Shown here: positions 24,165 through 32,329 of the stretch, piece by piece
Numbering within the stretch: the first letter of the stretch is position 1
Layout: each line of letters starts with the position of its first letter
NCBI GenBank assembly: GCA_947466075.1
Contig: CANIBP010000061.1
Span: 1 to 36,390 of the forward strand
DNA: 36,390 nucleotides
Source of the DNA: Verrucomicrobiaceae bacterium
GTDB lineage: Bacteria > Verrucomicrobiota > Verrucomicrobiia > Verrucomicrobiales > Verrucomicrobiaceae
Direction: 5' to 3'
Notes under the pieces: model-generated
The model's input: the letters and a program-made list of their open reading frames with translations, nothing else
Databases searched by the model: none
Told to the model about the DNA's origin: nothing
Made by a program: the position numbers and the translations under genes

Positions 24165-25982
24165 ATGCGTCTCCTTCCAACCATTGGGGCCGTCACTGCA
24201 TTGCTTTGCGTGCAGGCGATGGCGCAGCCCGGCACACGCCTCGTGTGGCAGCCGGTCCAGGAGTATTTTATTCACCGTGATGAGACGCAGCAGATCGCGG
24301 CTGGCACGAAGCGCCTGAACTCATTCACCAGCTACACGCATCTCGGCAGTGACTTCGGCTTCCATGGACAGGCGGAGCATGAGATCGAGTGGCTCACGGA
24401 TGAAATCGTGGTGCATCTCAGTCAGCAGCCCGATGCATGGGCAGGCATGTGGCACAGCCTAGCCGGACAGGCTCGCAATGAGAAACGTGTGATGGACTTC
24501 ACGCGGCCCTATCCCGAGCAGATTACGCCGAAGTATCAGCCGAGAGTGAGTGCTGTGATGATCGAGGCAGCTGGACGTGGCAAGATCAAGCTGGAGATCA
24601 AGTCGCCCACGCAAGAAGTGCGCTGGACGCAGATGATCGAGCTGAATGAAACGCAGTATCGCATGTTTGTGCATCCCATTGCTCCAGAGTCTGTGCGTGA
24701 TGGTAAAAACATCGTGTGGACGGCTGAGCCAGGCTCTGAGGTGAAAATCTCAGGCCTCTTTCTCGGTGTCGAGATTCCACCGATGACTTGGGATGCCTAC
24801 GCATTCCTTGCTTCCTATGCCAAAATCGCGCGCTGTTATTCCATCGATACCGGCTTTGTGCGAGATCGTGCCCACATCGAGGAGGGAGCCTTTGAATCGG
24901 TTTCTGCCACTGGGATGTTTGTGCTGGCCACGGCTGCTGCCGCACAGGATTCGATCGGTATCGTGTCTGCCGATTATGCCCGCTGGGTGCTCACGCACAC
25001 CCATGAGGTGGTGAAAAAACTCCAAACTGGGCGTGGGCTGCTGCCGCACTTTGTGCATCGGCATGAAGGTGCCTACCATATTCATCCAGGCACCGAATAC
25101 AGCACCGTCGATACGGCCATCTACGCGCAGTCCATGCTGCAGGCCGCCGTGATGCTCGATGTGCCTGCGGTGGCTGAGGACATTGTGCAGCAACTTCGCA
25201 GCATCGACTATGATCTCATGCGTTTGCCGGATGGACACCTATCGCATGGCTTTGACGACGATGGTCTCACGCTGCTACAGCATGGCTGGCAGGACTGGGG
25301 TGGCGAAACGGCGCTCGTCATGCTCATGGAAGGCATCGCCAATCCCCAGCATCGCCCCCCGCCGATGCGCACACCCGGCAAGGCCTGGCAGGGCACCGGA
25401 TTCATCACCGAGTTGCAGAGTCTCTTTCATCCCGACTTCGATAGCGACGAGCCTGACCTGCACGATGGCGTGCGCTGGCTCAGCGTGCGCCGTGCCATGC
25501 TCGGAGCGCAGCGCGGTTATTTACCCAAACGCTGGCCCAAGTCCCAAGCAGCACTCCATGGCATTTACGGTCTCTCCGCTGGAGAAAATCAGGCCGGAAA
25601 CGGCTACTACGTCGGTGGCACCGATCTGCCCGATCAGAAGCTCATTCATCCGCACTACGTTCTTATGTCAGCCACGCTGCACCCGCAGACAGCGGATATA
25701 TATAGCCTGCTCGAACGCATGGAAAAGGCCGCTTACTTTCCGCCTTGGGGCATGGTCGAAAATCTCGACATCAATGGCCTCAGCTACCTGCCCATGGAAG
25801 GCTCACTCAATGCCGGCTTCGAAGCCCTCAGCGCCTACCACCTCCTCGCCAAATACCGCCACATTCCTGATGCCATCTACGAGGCCAGCCAAAAAAGCCC
25901 GCAGATCCGCCGCGCCATGCAGTTGTTCTATCCTGCGGCTGCGTCGAATGAGTCCGCTGAAGTGGAAGCGGCTGGGCGCTGA
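24165..25982 (+). CDS. secreted protein, possible alpha/alpha-barrel glycoside hydrolase
   Basis: The 605-residue protein has a signal peptide (about 1-21, TIGAVTALLCVQAMA). An N-terminal beta-rich part (about 22-205, with WLTDEIVVHLSQQPDAW and KIKLEIKSP) is followed by a helical domain of about 350 residues. Its landmarks are FLASYAKIARCYSIDTGFV, ILPH-like GLLPHFVHRHEGAYHIHPGTEY, TAIYAQSMLQAAVML, HGIYGLSAGENQAGNGYYVG, and PPWGMVENLDINGLSYLPM. Repeated helix pairs, an aromatic-rich core and the GLSAGEN..GYYVGG stretch recall the (alpha/alpha)6 barrels of the glycoamylase-like COG5368 group, but similarity is partial and I cannot name catalytic acids. It stands alone between citrate synthase and obgE. 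Confidence 0.6.
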   Translation: MRLLPTIGAVTALLCVQAMAQPGTRLVWQPVQEYFIHRDETQQIAAGTKRLNSFTSYTHLGSDFGFHGQAEHEIEWLTDEIVVHLSQQPDAWAGMWHSLAGQARNEKRVMDFTRPYPEQITPKYQPRVSAVMIEAAGRGKIKLEIKSPTQEVRWTQMIELNETQYRMFVHPIAPESVRDGKNIVWTAEPGSEVKISGLFLGVEIPPMTWDAYAFLASYAKIARCYSIDTGFVRDRAHIEEGAFESVSATGMFVLATAAAAQDSIGIVSADYARWVLTHTHEVVKKLQTGRGLLPHFVHRHEGAYHIHPGTEYSTVDTAIYAQSMLQAAVMLDVPAVAEDIVQQLRSIDYDLMRLPDGHLSHGFDDDGLTLLQHGWQDWGGETALVMLMEGIANPQHRPPPMRTPGKAWQGTGFITELQSLFHPDFDSDEPDLHDGVRWLSVRRAMLGAQRGYLPKRWPKSQAALHGIYGLSAGENQAGNGYYVGGTDLPDQKLIHPHYVLMSATLHPQTADIYSLLERMEKAAYFPPWGMVENLDINGLSYLPMEGSLNAGFEALSAYHLLAKYRHIPDAIYEASQKSPQIRRAMQLFYPAAASNESAEVEAAGR

Positions 25983-26039
25983 AACCACCCGGCAAGCTAA
26001 ACCCTTGCCCCTGCCCGCTTCTCCAGCTATGTCGAAGCC

Positions 26040-27077
26040 ATGTTTGTCGATCAGATCAAAGTTCATGCGCGTGCCGGAAAGGGCGGCGATGGCAGTGCGC
26101 ACTTCCACCGAGGTAAATTTCGTCCCAAAGGCGGCCCTGATGGCGGCGATGGGGGGAATGGCGGCAGTTTGATTCTGCTCGTCGATCCCAGCACCGACAG
26201 CCTGCGCAATTATGTCTTCAATAACCGCCTCCTCGCCGAAGACGGTGCCAAAGGCGGTGCCACGCAATGCACCGGCCGCAGCGGCAAAGACGTCACCTAC
26301 AAGGTGCCGCCCGGCACGCTCGTCAGCCGCATCACTCAGGAATACGACAACGCCACAGATGAACTCGTCACGCGCTTCGAACCCGTGGCCGATCTCACCG
26401 AGACCAACTCCACCTACGTGCTGTGCAAAGGCGGCAAAGGCGGCAAGGGAAATGTCCACTTCAAGACCTCCACCCATCAGGCTCCACGCGAATTCACCCC
26501 CGGCACCCCCGGTGAGGAAGGCGACTTCCACTTTGAACTCCGCAGCATCGCCGATGCCGGTTTCGTCGGTGCCCCGAACGCAGGCAAATCCACGCTGCTC
26601 TCCAAACTCAGCGCCGCCAAGCCCAAGATCGCCAACTATCCCTTCACCACGCTGCAACCCATGGTCGGCGTCATCGAGTTCGGCCCCTCGCGCCGTGGCA
26701 CGCTGGCGGACATCCCCGGTTTGATCGAAGGTGCGCATCAAAACATCGGCCTCGGCCATGATTTCCTGCGCCACATCATGCGCTGCCGCGTACTGCTCTT
26801 CGTTGTCGATACCGCCGGCACCGAAGGCCGCGATCCCGTCGCCGACCTCGAAATCGTCCGCAAAGAAGTCTCGCTCTACTCCGACGAACTCGCCAAACGC
26901 CCCTGGTGCATCCTCGCCAACAAGATCGACCTCCCCGAAGCCGCCGAAAACCTCGTCCACTTCAAAGAGCGCTTCAAACGCATCAAAGTCCACCCCGTCT
27001 CCGCCGAAACCGGCGAAGGCCTCGACAAGCTCCGCAAGTGGCTCGACGAGAAGATCGGGCAGGACATCATTTGGTGA
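26040..27077 (+). CDS. obgE: Obg-family GTPase
   Basis: This essential GTPase takes part in 50S ribosome assembly and stress and growth control. The 345-residue protein shows the Gly-rich Obg fold at the N-terminus (KAGKGGDGSAHF-like, GGPDGGDGGNGGSLIL, GGKGGKGNVHFKT), then the G domain: G1 GAPNAGKS (177-184), G3 DIPG (224-227), and G4 NKID (294-297), with switch I at YPFTTLQPMVG. No extra C-terminal OCT domain is present. MFVDQIKVHARAGKGGDG is the normal family start. A ModB-like permease gene starts six bases after the stop, so the two may be cotranscribed although functions differ. Confidence 0.96.
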   Translation: MFVDQIKVHARAGKGGDGSAHFHRGKFRPKGGPDGGDGGNGGSLILLVDPSTDSLRNYVFNNRLLAEDGAKGGATQCTGRSGKDVTYKVPPGTLVSRITQEYDNATDELVTRFEPVADLTETNSTYVLCKGGKGGKGNVHFKTSTHQAPREFTPGTPGEEGDFHFELRSIADAGFVGAPNAGKSTLLSKLSAAKPKIANYPFTTLQPMVGVIEFGPSRRGTLADIPGLIEGAHQNIGLGHDFLRHIMRCRVLLFVVDTAGTEGRDPVADLEIVRKEVSLYSDELAKRPWCILANKIDLPEAAENLVHFKERFKRIKVHPVSAETGEGLDKLRKWLDEKIGQDIIW

Positions 27078-27083
27078 TTTTTT

Positions 27084-27866
27084 ATGCGCCTCAACCGTTC
27101 CAACCTCTGCTGGCTGGTTCTGGCGTTGATTACGGCGGCTTATCTCCTTTTTTGGGCACTACTACTTGGCGCCACAGCATCCTATAGCACGCCGGAATCG
27201 TGGCTGAAGGTGCTGATGTCGCCGGAGATTCGGCACGCGACTTGGCTGAGTCTCGTGACATGCTCGCTGGCGGCGGGGTTTGCCCTGCTGCTGGCGGTGC
27301 CAGTAGGCTATTTGATGTCGCGGCGGGAGTTTCGCGGCAAATCGTGGCTGGATGCGGCGCTGGACATTCCGATCATCCTGCCGCCGCTGGTGGTGGGGCT
27401 GTGTTTGCTGATTTTTTTCCAAACGCGCATTGGCAAGCTGATCGAGCTGGCGATTCCCTTCACCTATCAAGTCAGCGGTGTGGTGCTGGCGCAATTCGTC
27501 GTGGCTGCCGCGTTCGCGATTCGCACGATGCGCGGGACGTTTCAGCATCTCTCCGCACGACCGGAGGATGTGGCTCTCACCTTGGGCTGCACGCGATTTC
27601 AAGCGCTGTGGCATGTGGCGCTGCCGGCGGCACGGCGTGGCATGGTGGCGGCATTTTGTATCGCCTGGGCGCGAAGTTTGGGTGAATTTGGGCCAATCCT
27701 CGTCTTCGCGGGTGCCACGCGCATGAAGACGGAAGTGCTGCCGACAACGGTCTGGCTCGAGCTCAGCGTGGGCAATCTCGAAGCCGCCGTGGCGGTGAGT
27801 TTGTTCATGGTGCTGCTGGCCGTGCTGGTGCTGGTGGTCGTGCGTGCGACGGGGGAAAAAGTATGA
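27084..27866 (+). CDS. modB: ABC transporter permease, ModB/CysT-like
   Basis: The 260-residue inner-membrane protein has about six membrane segments and belongs to the molybdate/tungstate/sulfate-type permeases. The cytoplasmic EAA loop that docks the ATPase reads ALTLGCTRFQALWHVALPAA, and the following WARSLGEFGPILVFAGATR is highly typical of ModB. The last segment is AVAVSLFMVLLAVLVLVVV. Molybdate is the likeliest substrate, tungstate or sulfate being possible. The ATPase gene overlaps its stop by four bases (ATGA). No periplasmic binding protein gene (modA) is nearby, so the system is incomplete here or uses a distant one. Confidence 0.85.
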   Translation: MRLNRSNLCWLVLALITAAYLLFWALLLGATASYSTPESWLKVLMSPEIRHATWLSLVTCSLAAGFALLLAVPVGYLMSRREFRGKSWLDAALDIPIILPPLVVGLCLLIFFQTRIGKLIELAIPFTYQVSGVVLAQFVVAAAFAIRTMRGTFQHLSARPEDVALTLGCTRFQALWHVALPAARRGMVAAFCIAWARSLGEFGPILVFAGATRMKTEVLPTTVWLELSVGNLEAAVAVSLFMVLLAVLVLVVVRATGEKV

Positions 27867-28513
27867 TTCAGCTCGAACAACTCACCTGGAAGGTCGCGGG
27901 CCGCACGATCCTGGAGGACGTGACGGTCGCCATTCCAGCCAACACCTATGCTGTGCTGATGGGATCGACTGGCTGCGGCAAAACCACGCTGCTGGAGATC
28001 CTTTGCGGCCTGCGGCATCCAACTTCCGGCCGCATGCTGCTGGATGGCGTCGATGTGACGCATCTGGAGCCGCGTGAGCGTGGCATCGGCTACGTGCCGC
28101 AGGATCTGGCGCTGTTTCCCGGCCTGCGCGTGCGGGAGCAGATCGGTTTCGCGCCGAAACTTCGAGGCGTGCCGCCGGAGGAGCTGAATCAACGCGTGGA
28201 TCGTCTCGCCGAGCAGTTTGGCATTACTCCGCTGCTCAATAGACTGCCCGACATGCTTTCCGGTGGTGAAAAGCAGCGCGTGGCCTTGGCCCGTGCGCTG
28301 GCGGCGCAGCCCAAGCTGCTGCTGCTCGATGAACCGCTCTCTGCGCTGGATGAAAGCATGCGTGCCGAGGCCGTTTCGCTGCTCCAGCGAGTGCAATCCG
28401 AACATACGCTCACCGTTTTGCACGTCACCCACTCCAGCAGCGAGGCGGCCATGCTGGGCCAGATGCACCTGCGCATGAGCGCCGGTCGGCTGGAGGTGGA
28501 ATCGAAGGCATGA
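27863..28513 (+). CDS. modC: ABC transporter ATPase, ModC-like short form
   Basis: The 216-residue ATPase powers the adjacent permease. Walker A is GSTGCGKTT (34-42), the Q-loop is at Gln80 (YVPQDLALFP), the signature is LSGGEKQRVALARAL (132-146), and Walker B is KLLLLDEPLSALD (151-163), with the H-loop histidine in VLHVTHSSSEA. The C-terminal Mop/TOBE oxyanion-binding domain of E. coli ModC is missing, making it a short form without that control domain. ATGA overlap with the permease gene shows translational coupling. No modA is in the window. The gene for a DUF2868 protein follows after 62 bases. Confidence 0.87.
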   Translation: MIQLEQLTWKVAGRTILEDVTVAIPANTYAVLMGSTGCGKTTLLEILCGLRHPTSGRMLLDGVDVTHLEPRERGIGYVPQDLALFPGLRVREQIGFAPKLRGVPPEELNQRVDRLAEQFGITPLLNRLPDMLSGGEKQRVALARALAAQPKLLLLDEPLSALDESMRAEAVSLLQRVQSEHTLTVLHVTHSSSEAAMLGQMHLRMSAGRLEVESKA

Positions 28514-28575
28514 TTTTCACCGTGCGATTGGCATCCGGCCGAAGCTGCGTTTAGTGTACTCAAAACAACCCCCGC

Positions 28576-30039
28576 ATGGATTGGAAAGACTGGCAGCGCG
28601 TGCTAAAATGGCGCGCACTCGAAGAAGGCGATGCCGATGGCGTTCTCGTCAACGCGGAGCGTCGTCGCGAGGCGACGGCGCACACGCGGGCCGGTCTGGC
28701 CTCTGAGGAGATCAAAGGCGATGCGCTGGACGAACGCTCCGAGTCGTTTCTGGACAAACGGGCCGAGTGGTTGGAGCGCGAGGCCGTGGGCTGGCGTGGA
28801 GAATTGATCCGCGTGCTGGAACTGTTGCGCGTGCCGCAGGGGCGTTGGTCTTGGGCGCTGATCGGCTGGGCTCTTGTTCTGATCACTGGCTACTGGCTGT
28901 CGGACTTGGGCCAATCGAGCGAGTTTAATCTGCTGGCATTGCCACTGGTCGGTTTGCTGGCGTGGAACGCGGTGGTGATCGTGCTGGGCATTCTGTTTGA
29001 GCTGATGCCTGCGTCGCCGGTGGCGGGACACGGCGGCTGGCTGGCGGAATTTTTGGCGAATGGCATCTCGCGTGTCGGCAAGGCGTCGAAGGAAGTCGAA
29101 AGCGGTGTCGCTGCAGTTGTGCGCGCACGTTTTGAAGAACTCGCGTGGCCGCTGGCTTGGCGGCGGTTGCAGATGCGCCTGCGCATTTGGCTGCATGTGG
29201 CGGCGGCGATGCTGGCGCTCGGCGGTGCGGTGGCGCTGTATGCGCGTGGCTGGTCGCGGGAGTATCGCGCGGTGTGGGAGAGCACACTGCTGAGCAAGGA
29301 TCAGGCGGGTGCGTTCTTTGAAACCTTGTTCAAGCCGGCTTCAACCGTGCTGCGCAAGCCGGTGCCGTTGGATCAGATCGAAGGCATGCATCGCACGGCA
29401 GGCAAGGCGGCGACACCGGCTCCGGCGCTGCCGTGGATTCATCTGTATGCGGGAACGATGCTGGTGCTGATCGTGGCACCGCGCCTGCTGCTGGCTGGTA
29501 TCGGTGCGGCGCGTAGTGGGCGGGGAATCACGCGCAGCGCACGTTCGTTGAACTGGGGAAACTATCTGCGTGGCTTGATTCGGGCGGTGGAAGGTGGCAA
29601 CGAGCGCATCCAAGTGTTGGTGCATGCGATGGAGCCCACGCCTACGCATCGCGAGGTGTGGGATCGCGGCATACGCGGACGCTTTGGCGGCATGGCACGA
29701 GCAGAGTATGTGCGTATCCCGGCGGGCGATGAGGATGAGTTTGCGGCTGAATGGCAGCCGGTGTCGGCGAATCTGGTGATGCTTTTCAACATGGCGACCA
29801 CACCGGAGGCCGAGGTGCAGCGTCGTCTGGTCTCCGATGTGCGGCAACGCCTGCTCACGAAGCATGCGGAGCCAGAATTGATCGTGCTGCTGGACGGCAC
29901 GAGTCTCGCCGGACGCTGGTCGCCGGGAAAAATCGCCGGGCGCGAGCAGTTGTGGTCGCAGATGGTCGAAGGTCTCGCATCTGAAGTGATTGTGGCCGTG
30001 CGCAAAGAATCCGCACGCGCAAACCCACCTGTGTCGTAA
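28576..30039 (+). CDS. DUF2868 family membrane protein
   Basis: The 487-residue protein matches the pattern of DUF2868. The N-terminal region is charged and helical (about 1-90, WQRVLKWRALEEGDADG, DERSESFLDKRAEWLERE). Then come membrane segments at about 94-110 (WALIGWALVLITGYWL), 118-145 (LLALPLVGLLAWNAVVIVLGILFEL), 210-225 (HVAAAMLALGGAVALYA) and 292-312 (LYAGTMLVLIVAPRLLLAGIG). The C-terminal cytoplasmic domain (about 330-487) contains RIQVLVHAMEPTPTHREVW, LVMLFNMATTPEAEVQRRLV and ELIVLLDGTSLAGRW, which alternate strands and helices. The last codon overlaps the start of the GTPase gene by one base (TAATG), so the two are translated together. The pair is conserved in many proteobacteria; its function is not known to me. 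Confidence 0.83.
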   Translation: MDWKDWQRVLKWRALEEGDADGVLVNAERRREATAHTRAGLASEEIKGDALDERSESFLDKRAEWLEREAVGWRGELIRVLELLRVPQGRWSWALIGWALVLITGYWLSDLGQSSEFNLLALPLVGLLAWNAVVIVLGILFELMPASPVAGHGGWLAEFLANGISRVGKASKEVESGVAAVVRARFEELAWPLAWRRLQMRLRIWLHVAAAMLALGGAVALYARGWSREYRAVWESTLLSKDQAGAFFETLFKPASTVLRKPVPLDQIEGMHRTAGKAATPAPALPWIHLYAGTMLVLIVAPRLLLAGIGAARSGRGITRSARSLNWGNYLRGLIRAVEGGNERIQVLVHAMEPTPTHREVWDRGIRGRFGGMARAEYVRIPAGDEDEFAAEWQPVSANLVMLFNMATTPEAEVQRRLVSDVRQRLLTKHAEPELIVLLDGTSLAGRWSPGKIAGREQLWSQMVEGLASEVIVAVRKESARANPPVS

Positions 30040-31583
30040 TGTTTCCGAAGTTTCTGTCTCTCGTGCCTGCTCTCTTCTCCAGAACCAAAGCCGCCAGTCC
30101 TCCTGATAAGCAGGATGGAGAACTGAACGTACGAGATGTGTCCGACATCGTCACACTGAGCCTGATTTCGCACACGAATGCTGGCAAGACAACGCTTGCC
30201 CGTACGCTGCTGCGCCGTGATGTGGGCGAGGTGCGCGATGCTCCACATGTGACGCTGTTTAACGAATCGCACACGCTGCTTGAGACCGGTGGCTTCATGC
30301 TGCGCCTGTGGGACACGCCGGGTTTTGGCGACAGCGCACGGCTGATGAAGCGCCTGAAACGCGAAAGCAGCCCGGTGCTGTGGTTTTTGTCGCAGACCTG
30401 GGATCGCATCACCGACAAGCCTCTGTGGTGCAGTCAGCAGGCGCTCAAAAACGTGCGCGATGAGGCCGATGTGGTGCTTTACCTCGTCAATGCGGCTGAA
30501 CCGCCCGAGGCGGCGGGTTACATCGGCCCCGAGATGGAAATCCTCGGTTGGGTGGAGAAGCCGGTTGTCGTGCTGCTCAATCAAACTGGCACGCAAGGCA
30601 GTCCAGCGCTCGAAGCGGCGGAATTGGAATCGTGGCGCGAGCACTTGAAGCAGTTTGAGATCGTGCGTGATGTGCTGACGCTGGATGCCTTCGCCCGCTG
30701 CTGGGTGCAGGAGGACAAGCTCATGGACTCGCTGGCACCGCTGATGGGAGGATCAAAGATTCCGACCTTTCAGCAGATCAAACGCGCCTGGGCACAGCGG
30801 AACGTGAACGTGTTTCAAACCTCGGTGCGCCTGATCTCCGAACAGCTCACCGCCGCGCTGTTTGATGGCGTGGATGTGCGCAGCGAGACGCTGCTGGAGC
30901 GCGTGGGCTGGCAGCGCGATGAATTGAACCGCGAGTACAATGATGCGCGGCAAAAACTCGCCACGCAGCTTGCGGATCGCATCGAGCAGACGACGAACAA
31001 CCTCATCGAAGCGCATGGCTTGAAGGGCGAAGCCGAGCACGAACTCAGTCAAGTCGCACGTGAGCATTTTCATCTGCCACAGGCCGTTTCAGAGAACATC
31101 TGGGGAGTGCTGGGCAGTTTCGCTGGCGGCGCGATGGGTGGACTCATTGCCGATCTCAAACTCGGCGGCATGACCTTTGGCGGCGGTGCGTTGCTCGGTG
31201 GCATCGCCTCTGGAATTGGTGCCTATGCCTTGATCCGCAGCTACAACCTCGTGCGTGGCAGTGATCAACGCCTGCGCTGGTCGCGCGAGCATTTCCGTGA
31301 GCAGGTGAAGCTGGCGTTTCTGACTTACCTCGCCGTCTGCCATTTTGGTCGTGGTCGTGGCGAGTGGAAAGAAAGCGAGCAGCCGCAGCACTGGCGCGAG
31401 ACGGTTGATGCCGTGACCGATCTGCACGCGGATGCGCTGGATCATCTCTGGAAATCTGGCGTGCAAAAAGACACGCAGCCCGCCGTCCTTTCCCGCCAAA
31501 CGAATCAACTGGCCGGCGACTGCATGGTGGCGCTGCTGGAGCGGCTATATCCCGGCGTGGATGCAAGTTCGTGGCGTGCTTGA
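30039..31583 (+). CDS. GTPase with DUF3482 C-terminal domain
   Basis: The 514-residue protein has an N-terminal TrmE/Era-like G domain and a long C-terminal DUF3482-type region. G1 is SHTNAGKTT (44-52), the switch/G3 is WDTPGFGD (91-98), and the G4 position reads NQTG (181-184) instead of NKxD, so guanine specificity may be altered. After the G domain comes a helical region (about 265-345) and a Gly/Ala-rich hydrophobic hairpin (about 357-400, GVLGSFAGGAMGGLI to GGIASGIGAYALI) that can enter the membrane. A helical end follows. Such an arrangement resembles membrane-remodelling or envelope GTPases. It is coupled to the DUF2868 gene. Its 3' end overlaps the convergent diiron gene by 79 bases. 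Confidence 0.85.
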   Translation: MFPKFLSLVPALFSRTKAASPPDKQDGELNVRDVSDIVTLSLISHTNAGKTTLARTLLRRDVGEVRDAPHVTLFNESHTLLETGGFMLRLWDTPGFGDSARLMKRLKRESSPVLWFLSQTWDRITDKPLWCSQQALKNVRDEADVVLYLVNAAEPPEAAGYIGPEMEILGWVEKPVVVLLNQTGTQGSPALEAAELESWREHLKQFEIVRDVLTLDAFARCWVQEDKLMDSLAPLMGGSKIPTFQQIKRAWAQRNVNVFQTSVRLISEQLTAALFDGVDVRSETLLERVGWQRDELNREYNDARQKLATQLADRIEQTTNNLIEAHGLKGEAEHELSQVAREHFHLPQAVSENIWGVLGSFAGGAMGGLIADLKLGGMTFGGGALLGGIASGIGAYALIRSYNLVRGSDQRLRWSREHFREQVKLAFLTYLAVCHFGRGRGEWKESEQPQHWRETVDAVTDLHADALDHLWKSGVQKDTQPAVLSRQTNQLAGDCMVALLERLYPGVDASSWRA

Positions 31584-32311
31584 GTCTCGGATTCACGCAG
31601 GCGGCGTTCGAGTCTTGATTGGAAACTATCCCAACAACGAATGGCTCGTGCGCGGAAGTTAGCGGGAGTGACGTTCAAAGTTCGGAGGCAGTCGCGGTGG
31701 TCCCAGGAGACGACGGCGGCGGTGGCGAGGTGGATGGCTTGGAATTGCCAGCGCCATAGCCGCTGCATGGCGGGTGTGAGCGTCTTCAAACGCTCGAAGA
31801 GGAAGTCGCGCTGGAAGGAGAGGTGGCCCATTTCATCGCGCAGGAGTTTTTTGGCGACGGTTTGCACGACGGGATCGCTGCAACGCAGAGCGAGGAGCCC
31901 GAAATAGACCTCGGCGATGAGTTCGGCGGTGAGGAGCACCTGGATGTTGAACTCGAGGTTCACGAGATCGCGCATCCACCGGAAGATAGAGTTGGTCCAT
32001 TGTTTCTGGAGCAAGCTGCCTCGCAAATGAGCTACGGTGCGTGCGAGAAGCGCGGCGTGGCTTTGCTCTTCGGCGACGAAGAGATCGACGGCACGTTGAT
32101 AGCCACGCAGGGCTTCCAAGGTGGCAATGCTGCGAGTGTAGCGGCGCAAACGCGTACCACCGCCGCTTTCGCCGAGCTGGAAGATGGCGATGGAGTGAGC
32201 TAGGGCGGTGCGGACGTGATCTGGAAGCTCGCAGGGAGCTGTGGAGAGCTGCAAATCGCGATTGAGGCGGGTGTTGGCCTCGAAGTGGTTGATCCAGTGT
32301 TGCGTGTTCAT
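31505..32311 (-). CDS. ferritin-like diiron protein
   Basis: The 268-residue protein has the repeated carboxylate/His pattern of ferritin-like four-helix diiron proteins. Candidate ligands are Glu48 (FQLGESGGGTRL), Glu82 and His85 (FVAEEQSHAALLA), Glu130 or Glu134 (LLTAELIAEVYFGLLAL), and Glu160 and His163 (LLRDEMGHLSFQRDFL). No ribonucleotide-reductase tyrosine or rubrerythrin CxxC is evident. It may be an oxygenase, a desaturase-like enzyme or an iron/peroxide-handling protein. Its start is 18 bases after the ispH stop, so both are probably on one - strand transcript. The last 26 codons overlap the convergent GTPase gene. Confidence 0.75.
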   Translation of the reverse strand: MNTQHWINHFEANTRLNRDLQLSTAPCELPDHVRTALAHSIAIFQLGESGGGTRLRRYTRSIATLEALRGYQRAVDLFVAEEQSHAALLARTVAHLRGSLLQKQWTNSIFRWMRDLVNLEFNIQVLLTAELIAEVYFGLLALRCSDPVVQTVAKKLLRDEMGHLSFQRDFLFERLKTLTPAMQRLWRWQFQAIHLATAAVVSWDHRDCLRTLNVTPANFRARAIRCWDSFQSRLERRLRESETQARHELASTPGYSRSSSATMQSPAS

Positions 32312-32329
32312 GATGGTGTTGGGTTTGGG

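Noticed and set aside
25803..26993. 396-residue open frame on the - strand
   Set aside because: Antisense to obgE and the end of the secreted-protein gene; the + strand G motifs are decisive.
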